Origin: Limivicinus sp963617275
Lineage (GTDB): Bacteria > Bacillota > Clostridia > Oscillospirales > Oscillospiraceae
Assembly (NCBI GenBank): GCA_963617275.1
Contig: CAVENX010000019.1
Location: forward strand, 62,001-126,000
Reading direction: 5' to 3'
DNA length: 64,000 bases
The notes beneath the pieces were generated by a model, which was given only the letters and a program-made list of their open reading frames with translations, was not told where the DNA came from and did not search any database. The first letter of the stretch is position 1, and each line of letters opens with the position of its first letter. Made by a program: the position numbers and the translations under genes. Below are positions 1 through 8,478 of this stretch, one piece after another.

Positions 1-894
1 TCTATCGCCATTTCCGCCGGATATAACCCCATTATGATGGGCGTTATCGGCGGTCTGGGGCTGATGGGCGGACGTGTTGCGGCCATCACTCCCGAAGGCA
101 ATCTGGTCGCCAATCTTGCAGCCGAGCAGGGAATAACTTCCAATGTTGTTCTCCCCGTGTGCATCTTCCAGATCGTGACCACAGTTATCGCCGCCGTTAT
201 CCTGTTCTTCGTTATGAAGGGTCATAAGAACAGAGAAGACGAGGTCAAAATCGAAGCCGTAAAGGCGACCAAGCAGCAGTTTATCGCCCTCGGTGCTATC
301 GTGGCCATGCTTGTTCTGGTCGTTATCGTCGGTCTTGATACCGGTCTTACGTCCTTCCTCCTTGCGGCGCTCCTGTTCCTGTTCCACGTTGTTGATGAAA
401 AGACCGCGCTCAAAAATGTCCCTTGGGGAACTATCGTTATGATTCTTGGCGTGGGCGTGCTTATGAGCATCATATCCAAGGCCGGCGGTATCGACATGCT
501 CTGCAACGCGCTTTCAGGCGTCATGAGCGCAGGCACTGTCGCTCCCCTCAGCGGTATTACCGCGGGTATAATGTCTCTTGTTTCATCCGGACTTGGTGTT
601 GTCTACCCCACGCTTATCCCCATGGCTTCAGAGCTGGTTGAGACGGTAGGCGGCGGCAATGCCGTGTCTGTTATTTCTGCGATCGTGGCAGGCGGTTCCC
701 TTGCGGGCTTCAGCCCGATGTCCACCTGCGGTGCGCTGACACTCGGCGCAATGTCCGCCATGATGCCAGATCTGTCCAAAGAAGAGCAGAACAAGAACTT
801 CATCAAGCTTATTATCATAGCTGTCTGCTGCATCCTTTGGGTAGGTGTCAGCTCTGCTATTTTCGGAAACCTCTGTGCCTCCATCGGTGCATGA
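1..894 (+). CDS. SLC13/MatC-like carboxylate permease, 5' end cut off
   Basis: The frame is open from base 1, so the N-terminus lies outside the window; 297 residues are visible. They are strongly hydrophobic, with about seven membrane segments in two halves joined by a charged loop near residues 75-90. The start (SAGYNPIMMGVIGG) and the GVVYPTLIPMASELV segment resemble the MatC/SLC13 superfamily of di- and tricarboxylate carriers, a family assignment by recognition only. Its position 78 bp ahead of a 2-oxoacid oxidoreductase operon suggests it imports an organic acid feeding that pathway, which is inference. Substrate and coupling ion cannot be read from the sequence. Confidence 0.75.
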   Translation, partial: SIAISAGYNPIMMGVIGGLGLMGGRVAAITPEGNLVANLAAEQGITSNVVLPVCIFQIVTTVIAAVILFFVMKGHKNREDEVKIEAVKATKQQFIALGAIVAMLVLVVIVGLDTGLTSFLLAALLFLFHVVDEKTALKNVPWGTIVMILGVGVLMSIISKAGGIDMLCNALSGVMSAGTVAPLSGITAGIMSLVSSGLGVVYPTLIPMASELVETVGGGNAVSVISAIVAGGSLAGFSPMSTCGALTLGAMSAMMPDLSKEEQNKNFIKLIIIAVCCILWVGVSSAIFGNLCASIGA

Positions 895-913
895 TCGATC
901 GCGTTAACCGGCA

Positions 914-944
914 GAGATACCGGAATTATATATTCCGGTATCTC
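914..944. terminator. Perfect 13-bp hairpin between permease and oxidoreductase operon
   Basis: GAGATACCGGAAT at 914-926 pairs perfectly with ATTCCGGTATCTC at 932-944 across a 5-nt loop. There is no clear T-run after it, so it may be a partial terminator or a processing/stability hairpin separating the permease mRNA from the operon. Confidence 0.55.
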
Positions 945-971
945 CGCAGATAATAAAGGAGAAGAATACCA

Positions 972-1517
972 ATGAAAGAAATCCGCTTACATGGCAGGGG
1001 AGGTCAAGGTGTAGTAAAGGCCTCTCAGATCATTGTTAAAGCAACGGTGCTCAAGGGCGGTCATGGACAGTTCATTCCTTTCTTCGGCGTTGAAAGAAAG
1101 GGCTCGCCTGTCTTCGGCTACCTTCGCTTGAGCGACAAGGAGATACGCCGCAAAACCCAGATTTATGAGCCGGATATGCTGGTCATCATGGATGACAGCC
1201 TTGTCTCCATGCCGCAGACATATGCCGGGCTGAAAGACGGGGGGATAGTGCTCATAAACTCCATAAAGCCTATCGAGGAGCTTATGGTGCCAGAATGCGC
1301 CTCTCTCGTGGCTGAGGTTGACGCCACAGGCATTTCCGAAGAACTTTTCGGCAAAAACCTGCCCAACACCTCTGTGCTCGGCGCGTTTGCAAAAATTGTC
1401 AAAGCTGTTGATAAAGAAGCCCTCTTTGAGGAAATAAACAAAGCTTTCGGCGCAAAAAACAGAGAAGCAGCCGAGAGAGCGTATAACGAAGTGAAAATCT
1501 TGAAAGGGGAGAACTGA
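972..1517 (+). CDS. porG: 2-oxoacid:ferredoxin oxidoreductase, gamma subunit
   Basis: 181 residues, the usual size of the gamma chain of four-subunit pyruvate/2-oxoacid:ferredoxin oxidoreductases, which contributes to coenzyme A binding. The opening RLHGRGGQGVVKASQI is the family's glycine-rich signature and FFGVERKGSPVFGYLR follows at about residue 37. An AAGGAG site lies ahead of the ATG. First gene of a tight operon; the ferredoxin-like delta gene starts 1 bp after its stop. Which 2-oxoacid is used (pyruvate, branched-chain or other) cannot be decided here, so the por name is generic. Confidence 0.85.
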   Translation: MKEIRLHGRGGQGVVKASQIIVKATVLKGGHGQFIPFFGVERKGSPVFGYLRLSDKEIRRKTQIYEPDMLVIMDDSLVSMPQTYAGLKDGGIVLINSIKPIEELMVPECASLVAEVDATGISEELFGKNLPNTSVLGAFAKIVKAVDKEALFEEINKAFGAKNREAAERAYNEVKILKGEN

Positions 1518-1518
1518 T

Positions 1519-1782
1519 ATGTACGATAAAGTATTTGTGACTCCCGTCGGAAATAAGGGCATGTATGTGCTTGATACCTCATCATGGAGAACGCACAAGC
1601 CCGTTATGGATAAAAGCAGCTGCATCAACTGCGGCATATGCATGGGCTATTGCCCGGTCAATTCCGTAAAGTACAGCGAGGAAAAGGGATATTACATATG
1701 CTATGATTACTGCAAGGGCTGCGGTATCTGCGCAGTGGAGTGCCCCAAGAAAGCCATTTCCATGGAAAAGGAGGACAAGTGA
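1519..1782 (+). CDS. porD: 2-oxoacid:ferredoxin oxidoreductase, delta (ferredoxin) subunit
   Basis: 87 residues with two [4Fe-4S] motifs, CINCGICMGYCP near residue 35 and CKGCGICAVECP near residue 67, the arrangement of the delta subunit that carries electrons from the TPP/Fe-S core to external ferredoxin. The roughly 30-residue N-terminal extension before the first cluster is typical of PorD rather than free ferredoxin. It sits between gamma and alpha genes with 1-bp gaps on both sides, so translational coupling is likely. Confidence 0.87.
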   Translation: MYDKVFVTPVGNKGMYVLDTSSWRTHKPVMDKSSCINCGICMGYCPVNSVKYSEEKGYYICYDYCKGCGICAVECPKKAISMEKEDK

Positions 1783-1783
1783 T

Positions 1784-2965
1784 ATGGGTACTCTGAAAGT
1801 CCTTACAGGAAACTATGCCGCCGCCGAGGCGGCGGCAAAATGCCGTCTTGATCTTATTTCCGCATATCCCATTACACCGCAGTCTTCCGTTGTCGAGCAT
1901 CTTGCAGAGCTTGTGTACAACGGCGAAATTGACGCTGAAATGGTGCAGGTCGAGTCCGAGCATACCGCGATGAGTGTTGTTCAGGGCGCGGCGGCAGGCG
2001 GCGGTCGTGTGTTTACTGCGACAAGCGCACAAGGACTTGCACTCATGTACGAGCCATATTTCAGGATGTCCACACTGCGCCTGCCCATGGTCATGGCAAT
2101 TGCCACGCGTGAGATGACCTCTCCTGAAACTATCTGGAGCGGTCAGCAGGATGCGGTGTCCGTGCGCGAGGCGGGATGGATACAGATGTTCTGCGACGAT
2201 AACCAGGAAATTGCCGATATGATCGTGCAGGGATACATGATCGCGGAGCATCCCGATGTGTGCCTGCCTGTCAATGTCTGCTATGACGGATTTTATTCCT
2301 CTCACCTGACATCCGGCGTTATTATTCCCGATCAGGATGAGGTGGACAAGGTTCTCACACCTCACGCTGTCAACCATAAACCGATCCTTGACCCCGATTA
2401 TCCGCTTGCATTGGATCCGATGACCCCCGGCAGCCTGCTCATGCACTACCGCAAGAACCATCTTGAAGCGATGCAGAAGGCGCAGGATGTCATTGACGAT
2501 ACGGACAAACGTTTCGCGGAGGTATTCGGACGTTCTTACGGCGGCGTTATTGAGGAGTACCGCTGCGATGATGCCGAGGTGGTCGTTGTGACCATGGGCG
2601 GCATCACCGGCGCAGGCAAGGATGCCGTGGATGAAGCAAGGGAAAAAGGCATCAGAGCCGGACTCATAAAGATACGTTTCTACCGCCCTTTCCCCGCAAA
2701 ACGTATTGCAAGAGTGCTTCACGGCAAAAAGGCCTTCTGCGTTGTGGATCGCAGTGTCAGCTTCGGCTGGAACAGAGGCTCCATGTATGTGGAAACCTGC
2801 GCGGCGCTTTCCGGCAGAGATGAAAAGCAGGCTCGTTTTTCCGCGATAGGCGGTCTGGGCGGAGCGGATGTTTCGTTCGGCGATATGATTGATATTATCG
2901 TTGAACTTGATAAGATTAAAGATCAGCCCGGTGAACACGAGACCCGCTGGCTGATGCATGACTGA
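1784..2965 (+). CDS. porA: 2-oxoacid:ferredoxin oxidoreductase, alpha subunit
   Basis: 393 residues. I chose the ATG at 1784 because an AAGGAGG site ends 8 bp before it; the frame is open further upstream but overlaps porD. AYPITPQSSVVEHLAEL (about residue 25) and ESEHTAMSVVQGAAAGG (about 58), then TATSAQGLALMYE, are the conserved pyrimidine-binding half of the pyruvate:ferredoxin oxidoreductase fold. The C-terminal part contains the GGITGAGKDAVDEAREKG transketolase-C region. It works with the beta chain to bind thiamine diphosphate and decarboxylate a 2-oxoacid to an acyl-CoA, reducing ferredoxin. Confidence 0.87.
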   Translation: MGTLKVLTGNYAAAEAAAKCRLDLISAYPITPQSSVVEHLAELVYNGEIDAEMVQVESEHTAMSVVQGAAAGGGRVFTATSAQGLALMYEPYFRMSTLRLPMVMAIATREMTSPETIWSGQQDAVSVREAGWIQMFCDDNQEIADMIVQGYMIAEHPDVCLPVNVCYDGFYSSHLTSGVIIPDQDEVDKVLTPHAVNHKPILDPDYPLALDPMTPGSLLMHYRKNHLEAMQKAQDVIDDTDKRFAEVFGRSYGGVIEEYRCDDAEVVVVTMGGITGAGKDAVDEAREKGIRAGLIKIRFYRPFPAKRIARVLHGKKAFCVVDRSVSFGWNRGSMYVETCAALSGRDEKQARFSAIGGLGGADVSFGDMIDIIVELDKIKDQPGEHETRWLMHD

Positions 2966-2978
2966 GGAGGTTTGCCGA

Positions 2979-3884
2979 ATGAATTATCTTGATATTCTGA
3001 AAAACAAACCTGATATGGTATCGCCCGGTGTGTCGGCGTGTCAGGGCTGCTGCGGCGAGTTGATCCTGAGAAGGGTTTTGCAGACTGCCGGTGAAAACTC
3101 CGTCGTCTGTGTACCTCCCGGATGCATGGCCGGCAGCGGCGTCGTAGGCTGGAACTATGACAGCGGCATGAAGATTCCCGTACATATCCCTCTGCTTGAC
3201 AACACCGCATCATTCCTTACGGGGCTTACCCACGTATATCAGCGCTTCGGCAGGGAGGATGTAAACATTATAGCGGTCGCCGGTGACGGCGCCAGCGCCG
3301 ACTGCGGGTTCCAGAGCCTTTCCGGCGCGGCGGAGCGCGGCGAGCATATGCTCTATATCTGCTATGATAACGAGGGCTATATGAACACCGGCTATCAGCG
3401 CAGCTCCACCACGACCATGGGTTCCCGAACCTCCACGACGCCTATCGGCACTGTCATTTCTGGAAAACAGCAGGCACAGAAGTACGTCCCCCTCATCATG
3501 GCGATGCATGGTGTGGAATACTGTGCGACAGCAACGCCGTGGAATATGAAAGATCTTATGGAAAAGGTGCAGAAGGGGCTTGAGGCAAGCAAGCGCGGCT
3601 TTGCGTATATCCATATGTTCGCCCCATGCACGACCGGCTGGTCGTTTGCTCAGGATCAGGGCATCGAGGTGGCAAAGCGTGCCGTCCGCTCCAATATGTT
3701 CCCGGTATGGGAGAAGACGTCCGAGGGCTATAAGCTCAGCTACGTAAACAATTCGCCCATCTCCATAAAGGAATTTGTGACCGGAATCGGAAAATTTAAA
3801 AACCTTTCCGACGAACAACTCAGTGAAATACAAAAGACCGCGGATGAAAGATATGCCACAATAAAGGCACTCTGCGGCGTCTGA
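2979..3884 (+). CDS. porB: 2-oxoacid:ferredoxin oxidoreductase, beta (TPP-binding) subunit
   Basis: 301 residues from the ATG at 2979, which follows a GAGGAGG site; an upstream in-frame ATG at 2958 overlaps porA and has no such site. The thiamine diphosphate motif is visible as AGDGASADCG near residue 105 with the downstream ICYDNEGYMNTG. N-terminal cysteines (SACQGCCGE and PPGCMAG) fit the beta chain's [4Fe-4S] cluster ligands. With porG, porD and porA it completes the four-subunit enzyme. Confidence 0.87.
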   Translation: MNYLDILKNKPDMVSPGVSACQGCCGELILRRVLQTAGENSVVCVPPGCMAGSGVVGWNYDSGMKIPVHIPLLDNTASFLTGLTHVYQRFGREDVNIIAVAGDGASADCGFQSLSGAAERGEHMLYICYDNEGYMNTGYQRSSTTTMGSRTSTTPIGTVISGKQQAQKYVPLIMAMHGVEYCATATPWNMKDLMEKVQKGLEASKRGFAYIHMFAPCTTGWSFAQDQGIEVAKRAVRSNMFPVWEKTSEGYKLSYVNNSPISIKEFVTGIGKFKNLSDEQLSEIQKTADERYATIKALCGV

Positions 3885-3900
3885 ATTTTGGAGGAACCAC

Positions 3901-4653
3901 ATGTTTATTGATACAAAAAAATGCGTCAAATGCAAAAAATGTGTGCCATACTGCCCCCGCAATGCCATTATGGAAAAGAACGGCGTAATGGATATCGATC
4001 AGGAACTCTGCGTTGAGTGCGGAGTGTGCAAAAGGCAGGCTGGCTGCCCCAGAGATGCTTTTTACAACGTTCATCTGGAAGTTCCCAGAGCTTACAGAAA
4101 AGCGTTCAGCGATCCATTCGGCAAGCATGAAAACACCGCCCTCAAGCATATGGGACGCGGCACCGAAGAGGTCAAGACCAACGATGTCACCGGCGTTGTG
4201 CACAGACTTGACATGATCTCTCTCGCCGTTGAGATGGGCAGACCGAGTGTCGGCTCCTCCTTTGCCGATCTTGAAAAGGTAACTATGGCTGTCGCCCCCT
4301 ACGCTGAGGCGTTCGAGGTCAACAACCCTGTCACTCCTCTTATTCAGGACAAAGCCACCGGCAAGCTTGATCCCAGCGTTCTGGGCGAGTCGGTCATGTC
4401 CGCAATAGTTGAGTTCAGCTGCAAAATGGAGAACGTGAAGACCGTACTTCAGGCTCTTGAGAAAGCTTCCAAGGAAGTATCCACCGTGTTCAGCCTTTGC
4501 CTTATCTGCCGTGTAGATGAACAGACCGACACAATTCCCGCCAGAAAGATCGTTGACGAGCTTGGCTATGATGTTGACCACACGTCCGCAAAGACAAATC
4601 TCGGCCTGGGCAGACCCAGATATGAGGACAGAGTGAAGGAGGGCAAAGTCTGA
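3901..4653 (+). CDS. Two-cluster ferredoxin-domain protein of the oxidoreductase operon
   Basis: 250 residues. The first 55 hold two Fe-S motifs: CVKCKKCVPYCP is canonical, while CVECGVCKRQAGCP has five residues before the last cysteine instead of three. The remaining 190 residues are soluble and I recognise no family in them. The gene starts 16 bp after porB behind a TTGGAGG site and its stop overlaps the next gene's start, so it is clearly part of the operon. It may be an electron-transfer or redox partner of the oxidoreductase; the C-terminal domain's role is unknown. Confidence 0.7.
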   Translation: MFIDTKKCVKCKKCVPYCPRNAIMEKNGVMDIDQELCVECGVCKRQAGCPRDAFYNVHLEVPRAYRKAFSDPFGKHENTALKHMGRGTEEVKTNDVTGVVHRLDMISLAVEMGRPSVGSSFADLEKVTMAVAPYAEAFEVNNPVTPLIQDKATGKLDPSVLGESVMSAIVEFSCKMENVKTVLQALEKASKEVSTVFSLCLICRVDEQTDTIPARKIVDELGYDVDHTSAKTNLGLGRPRYEDRVKEGKV

Positions 4654-5291
4654 TGTCTCATACCTTGCATAGAATAAAAACCGAAAGCGGTAAGTATGAC
4701 GATTATGTCGTTCTCATAATGCCAGCCCGCGGCATCAACAACCAGAACAGCGTCGAAGTGTTCAGAAAGTACATGGACCTGCTTATAAAGTTTGATCCTG
4801 TGAACATGGGCGGTATGAAAATGGGTACTCTTGCAACCAATACCTTCGAGGAGATAAAGGCGAACATATCTCCCGACGCCCCCATGATGCACGCCGTTTT
4901 CAAGGACAGGGATACCCTCATTGAGGTCATGAAAGCGCTCAAGGAAGCCGATTACGGCTATTCCGTAGTAGTATCCGGTCTTGTAGACGATGTTGACTGC
5001 TGTGCAAAGAAAGCCGGTATCCAGCGCCACTCCGTTGATATCACACTCGGCACGTGGGGTGACACCTCGAAGCTTCCGCCGGAAGAGATCCTCGAGATAA
5101 CGACCATGTGCGGCCACGCCATGATCTCCGTAAATCTCGTCAAAAAGATGATCGCCGACATCCGCAAGGGCATCATTACCCCCAGGAAAGCCGCTCAGAA
5201 GCTTGCTGAGCCGTGCGTCTGCGGAATTTTTAACACCGACAAGGCAGAACGCCTGCTGACGGAGCTTTCCGAAAAGGTCTTTACAGAATGA
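4653..5291 (+). CDS. Uncharacterised protein at the end of the oxidoreductase operon
   Basis: 212 residues; start overlaps the previous stop (TGATG), indicating translational coupling. I do not recognise the family. It is soluble, has no signal peptide or membrane segment, and carries cysteines in clusters (DDVDCCAKKAG near residue 112, TMCGHAM near 150, EPCVCGIFN near 187) that could bind metal or an Fe-S cluster. A terminator follows at 5367. Its strict linkage to the Fe-S protein and the oxidoreductase suggests an accessory role, which is inference. Confidence 0.65.
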   Translation: MSHTLHRIKTESGKYDDYVVLIMPARGINNQNSVEVFRKYMDLLIKFDPVNMGGMKMGTLATNTFEEIKANISPDAPMMHAVFKDRDTLIEVMKALKEADYGYSVVVSGLVDDVDCCAKKAGIQRHSVDITLGTWGDTSKLPPEEILEITTMCGHAMISVNLVKKMIADIRKGIITPRKAAQKLAEPCVCGIFNTDKAERLLTELSEKVFTE

Positions 5292-5366
5292 CCCTCGGCA
5301 CGCACCCTGAAAACACTCACACTTTCACTCCTTACACAGCAGCGGGTGCGTGTCATCTCCTATATG

Positions 5367-5406
5367 ATATCCACAATTTCCACAGACGGAATTGTGGATA
5401 TTTTTG
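5367..5406 (+). terminator. Rho-independent terminator of the oxidoreductase operon
   Basis: ATATCCACAATT at 5367-5378 pairs with AATTGTGGATAT at 5390-5401 and is followed by TTTTT. It closes the six-gene operon. Confidence 0.85.
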
Positions 5407-5434
5407 ACCCCCGGATGCCGAAAAAACATTTTGG

Positions 5435-5463
5435 TTGACCATTCGGGCGGGATAGTATATAGT
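5435..5463 (+). promoter_or_regulatory. Sigma-A promoter of the serine dehydratase operon
   Basis: TTGACC at 5435-5440, 17 bp, then TATAGT at 5458-5463. It lies after the terminator and before sdaAB. Confidence 0.75.
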
Positions 5464-5465
5464 TA

Positions 5466-5500
5466 TCACAGCGCTGCGGGCAATTTGCGCGGCGCTGTGA
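5466..5500 (+). other. 5' leader hairpin before sdaAB
   Basis: TCACAGCGC at 5466-5474 pairs with GCGCTGTGA at 5492-5500. Given the promoter just upstream, the transcript would begin with this stem-loop, about 20 bp before the ribosome site. It could stabilise the mRNA; no T-run follows. Confidence 0.5.
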
Positions 5501-5521
5501 TATGAAAAGCCGGAGGTGCTT

Positions 5522-6202
5522 ATGGCTTTTATCAGCGTCTTTGACGTGCTTGGCCCGAATATGATCGGCCCGTCCAGCTCGCATACCGCAGGAGCGGCAA
5601 AAATTGCATATCTTGCGCGGAAGATGATAGGCGGAAAGCTTGTTCGGGCGGATTTTACCCTGTACGGCTCCTTCGCGGAGACCTATTCCGGCCACGGCAC
5701 GGACAGGGCTTTGCTCGGCGGTATACTCGGCTTTAAACAGGATGACAGAAGAATACGTGATTCGTATACTCTTGCCCGCGAAGCGGGGCTTGAATACAGC
5801 TTCACGCCGGATCCGGACGAGACGGAAATCTATCCGAACACGGTGGATATACGTATGGAGAACGATTCCGGACGCGTCCTTACCGTGAGGGGGGAGTCGA
5901 TAGGCGGCGGGAAGATACGCATAACGCGCATAAACGGCGTTGAGGTGGATTACAGCGGCGAATACAGCGCCGTAATAGTCATCCACAGGGATCGTCCGGG
6001 GCTTGTCGCGCATATCTCAAAATGTCTCTGCGACAGGAATGTCAACATCGCTTTCATGCGCCTTTTCAGGGAGAGCAAGGGAAGCATTGCTTACAGCATA
6101 GTCGAGTCGGACGGGATATTGCCTGACGGCATTACGGAGGATCTTTTCAAAAACAGCTTTGTCTATGATGTGATGATCGTGCAGGCGAATACCGAAAGCT
6201 GA
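5522..6202 (+). CDS. sdaAB: L-serine dehydratase, beta subunit
   Basis: 226 residues. ATG at 5522 is preferred over an in-frame GTG at 5516, which overlaps the CGGAGG ribosome site. GPNMIGPSSSHTAGAAKIA near residue 10 is the conserved serine dehydratase beta signature. The last 75 residues (AVIVIHRDRPGLVAHISK onwards) form an ACT domain, which in this family binds L-serine and tunes activity. With sdaAA it deaminates L-serine to pyruvate and ammonia, so it feeds pyruvate to the neighbouring ferredoxin oxidoreductase if that enzyme uses pyruvate. Confidence 0.93.
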   Translation: MAFISVFDVLGPNMIGPSSSHTAGAAKIAYLARKMIGGKLVRADFTLYGSFAETYSGHGTDRALLGGILGFKQDDRRIRDSYTLAREAGLEYSFTPDPDETEIYPNTVDIRMENDSGRVLTVRGESIGGGKIRITRINGVEVDYSGEYSAVIVIHRDRPGLVAHISKCLCDRNVNIAFMRLFRESKGSIAYSIVESDGILPDGITEDLFKNSFVYDVMIVQANTES

Positions 6203-6250
6203 TCGGGACAAGTGCATTGATAAGTCAATGGTATTGATGAGGTGCGGGTT

Positions 6251-7132
6251 ATGGACTTCAAAAATTCGGAAGAGCTGCTTGCGATATGCGGCGAACAGGA
6301 TATGAATATCTCGGCAGTGATGCTCAGGCGTGAATGTGACGAGACGGAATGTTCCGAAAGCGACGCTGTTGAACGTATGAGAAGAGCGCTTGAAATAATG
6401 CGCCGCTCCGTGCAGGAGTCGGTTGCAAGTCCGAGAAAGTCAATGGGCGGGCTGATCGGCGGAGAAGCGGCAAAGCTCAACGGGAGGATAAAAAACGGAG
6501 GCCTTTGCGGCGGGGTTCTTGAACGGGCGATATGCTATGCAATGGGCGTACTTGAGGTGAATGCGTCTATGGGGCTTATCGTTGCCGCGCCGACGGCAGG
6601 CTCTTCGGGCGTCGTGCCGGGGCTGCTGCTTGCCATGCAGGATGAATACGGTTTTACGGATGAGCAGGTGATTGCCGCGCTTTTCAATGCCGGCGCCATC
6701 GGCTACCTTGCCATGCGCAACGCAACGGTCGCGGGGGCTGTCGGCGGCTGTCAGGCGGAAATCGGCGTCGCCTCGGCGATGGCGGCAAGCGCGGCGGTCG
6801 AGCTTATGGGCGGTACGCCGAAGCAGTGTCTAAATGCGGCATCCACGGTGCTTATGAATATGCTTGGCCTTGTATGCGATCCGGTCGGCGGCCTTGTGGA
6901 GTACCCATGCCAAAGCAGGAACGCGTCGGGTGCGGCCAATGCCCTTGTTGCCGCGGAGATCGCCCTTGCCGGAGTGGAACAGCTCATCCCGTTCAGTGAG
7001 ATGCTTGACGCAATGTATAAGGTTGGCAGGAAGCTTCCGGCCGAGCTGAGAGAGACCGCGCTCGGAGGCTGCGCCGCAACGCCGAGTGCGTGCAGGCTGT
7101 GCGGCAGACACGGCAGAACGGAAACTGACTGA
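6251..7132 (+). CDS. sdaAA: L-serine dehydratase, alpha subunit (Fe-S)
   Basis: 293 residues from ATG 6251, preceded by GATGAGG; an in-frame GTG at 6242 overlaps that site. It shows the catalytic Fe-S chain's conserved blocks: GGLIGGEAAKL, AAPTAGSSGVVPG, GAVGGCQAEIGVASAMA and GLVCDPVGGLVE. Cysteines in GGCQAE, LVCDP and the C-terminal GGCAATPSAC are the expected [4Fe-4S] ligands of this oxygen-sensitive bacterial enzyme. It starts 48 bp after sdaAB and is co-transcribed. Confidence 0.93.
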   Translation: MDFKNSEELLAICGEQDMNISAVMLRRECDETECSESDAVERMRRALEIMRRSVQESVASPRKSMGGLIGGEAAKLNGRIKNGGLCGGVLERAICYAMGVLEVNASMGLIVAAPTAGSSGVVPGLLLAMQDEYGFTDEQVIAALFNAGAIGYLAMRNATVAGAVGGCQAEIGVASAMAASAAVELMGGTPKQCLNAASTVLMNMLGLVCDPVGGLVEYPCQSRNASGAANALVAAEIALAGVEQLIPFSEMLDAMYKVGRKLPAELRETALGGCAATPSACRLCGRHGRTETD

Positions 7133-7162
7133 CGCTGTTCTGAATGTATAAAGGTCAAATGT

Positions 7163-7168
7163 TATAAT
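7163..7168 (+). promoter_or_regulatory. Possible -10 box upstream of nagB
   Basis: A TATAAT hexamer lies at 7163-7168, about 115 bp before nagB. No good -35 sits at the right distance, so this is weak. A GC-rich hairpin (CCGCGGC near 7251 with GCCGCAG near 7265) lies between it and the start codon. Confidence 0.3.
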
Positions 7169-7284
7169 AACGGTGAACTTCCGGTATCACGCCTGAGCCG
7201 TGCGGGTCTTTGACGGCGCAGGCGCGTACCTTAAAATAATAATGAAAAAAACCGCGGCGATATGCCGCAGAAAGCAGGTAAACG

Positions 7285-8088
7285 ATGCGTGTAGTAATTC
7301 AGGAAAATTATGACAAAATGTGCAAGTGGGCGGCGGACTATATTGCCGCAAAGATCAGGGAGCATAATAACGGCTCCGAGGCCGGAAGACCCTTTGTCCT
7401 CGGCCTGCCGACAGGCTCATCTCCGATAGGCGTATATAAAGAGCTTGCAAAGCAGAATCAGGCGGGTGAACTGTCCTTTGCGAATGTTGTAACGTTCAAT
7501 ATGGACGAGTATCTCGGTCTTCCCCATGAGCATGACCAGAGCTATTGGTACTTCATGCACGACAATTTCTTTGACCACCTTGTGGATATGAAGAGCGAAA
7601 ATATCAATATTCTCAACGGAATGACGGACGACCCCGAAAAGGAATGTGCCGATTACGAGAAAAAGATAGCGGCTTATGGCGGGATAGACCTTTTTATGGG
7701 CGGCATCGGTGTGGACGGGCATATTGCCTTCAATGAGCCGTTTACATCTCTCGCTTCACGCACCGGTGTGCGTGATCTTACGAGCGATACACGCATCGTC
7801 AACGGGCGTTTCTTCGGCAATGATCCTGAAAAGGTACCGGCACAGGCGCTGAGCGTCGGCGTGGGGACCGTTACCGATTCAAAAGAGGTTCTTGTCCTTA
7901 TAAACGGACACAACAAAGCAAGAGCGCTTGCCGCCACGGTCGAGGGCGGCGTGAGCCATAAATGGACGTGCAGCGCATTGCAGCTCCATAAGGCGGCCAT
8001 AATCGCCTGCGACGAGGCGGCATGCGGCGAACTGACGGTGGATACATATAAATACTTCCTTGATATTGAGAAGAAAGAAAGACTCTGA
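7285..8088 (+). CDS. nagB: Glucosamine-6-phosphate deaminase
   Basis: 267 residues, the normal length. It converts glucosamine-6-phosphate to fructose-6-phosphate and ammonia, the entry of amino sugars into glycolysis. Visible motifs: LGLPTGSSPIGVYKEL (phosphate binding), NMDEYLGL with the catalytic acid, and GGIGVDGHIAFNEP with the active-site histidine. No nagA or PTS genes are adjacent; a terminator follows, so it stands alone. The ribosome site (GCAGGT) is weak. Confidence 0.95.
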   Translation: MRVVIQENYDKMCKWAADYIAAKIREHNNGSEAGRPFVLGLPTGSSPIGVYKELAKQNQAGELSFANVVTFNMDEYLGLPHEHDQSYWYFMHDNFFDHLVDMKSENINILNGMTDDPEKECADYEKKIAAYGGIDLFMGGIGVDGHIAFNEPFTSLASRTGVRDLTSDTRIVNGRFFGNDPEKVPAQALSVGVGTVTDSKEVLVLINGHNKARALAATVEGGVSHKWTCSALQLHKAAIIACDEAACGELTVDTYKYFLDIEKKERL

Positions 8089-8106
8089 CGGAGCTTTACA
8101 GAAACT

Positions 8107-8142
8107 GAAAACCCGATGCACTTATAAGTGTGTCGGGTTTTC
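8107..8142 (+). terminator. Terminator after nagB
   Basis: AAAACCCGA at 8108-8116 pairs with TCGGGTTTT at 8133-8141, with flanking A and T tracts. Confidence 0.8.
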
Positions 8143-8199
8143 CCTACTTTTTGTCATAAAAAATGCATCTACCGCATATAAATTGCAGGAGGTGATTTT

Positions 8200-8478
8200 A
8201 TGAATGAAAAAGAGCTTGCACAGGCGGCTACACATTGCGTCAATATAGAAAACCGCAGAAAAATGAGCCTTAACGGCGTTACGGATGTTTCCGGCTTCAA
8301 TGAAAACACTATCCTGCTCAAAACATCAATGGGGCAGCTTGCGATACAGGGTGAGGAACTGCACATCGGCCGGATAGACCTTGAGATAGGACTTTTGGAG
8401 CTGGAGGGAAAGATATGCGAGCTTACATATTCCGACGCATCGCCCGCAGCGACGCTCTGGCAGAGGCTGTTCGGCTGA
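8200..8478 (+). CDS. yabP: Sporulation protein YabP
   Basis: 92 residues matching YabP: NRRKMSLNGVTDVSGFNENT followed by a beta-rich YabP/YqfC fold (QLAIQGEELHIGRIDLEIG). It is needed for the spore coat/cortex in Bacillus and is normally made in the mother cell. A strong AGGAGGTGA site precedes the ATG. yabQ begins at the base after its stop, the conserved yabP-yabQ-divIC arrangement, but the rqcP gene usually found just upstream is absent. A loose sigma-E-like pair (CATA near 8155, CATATAAA near 8174) lies upstream but would start almost at the ribosome site, so I do not list it. Confidence 0.9.
   Translation: MNEKELAQAATHCVNIENRRKMSLNGVTDVSGFNENTILLKTSMGQLAIQGEELHIGRIDLEIGLLELEGKICELTYSDASPAATLWQRLFG

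Noticed and set aside
8154..8182. Sigma-E promoter for yabP
   Set aside because: The -35-like CATA and -10-like CATATAAA are too close together, and the start would fall on the ribosome site.
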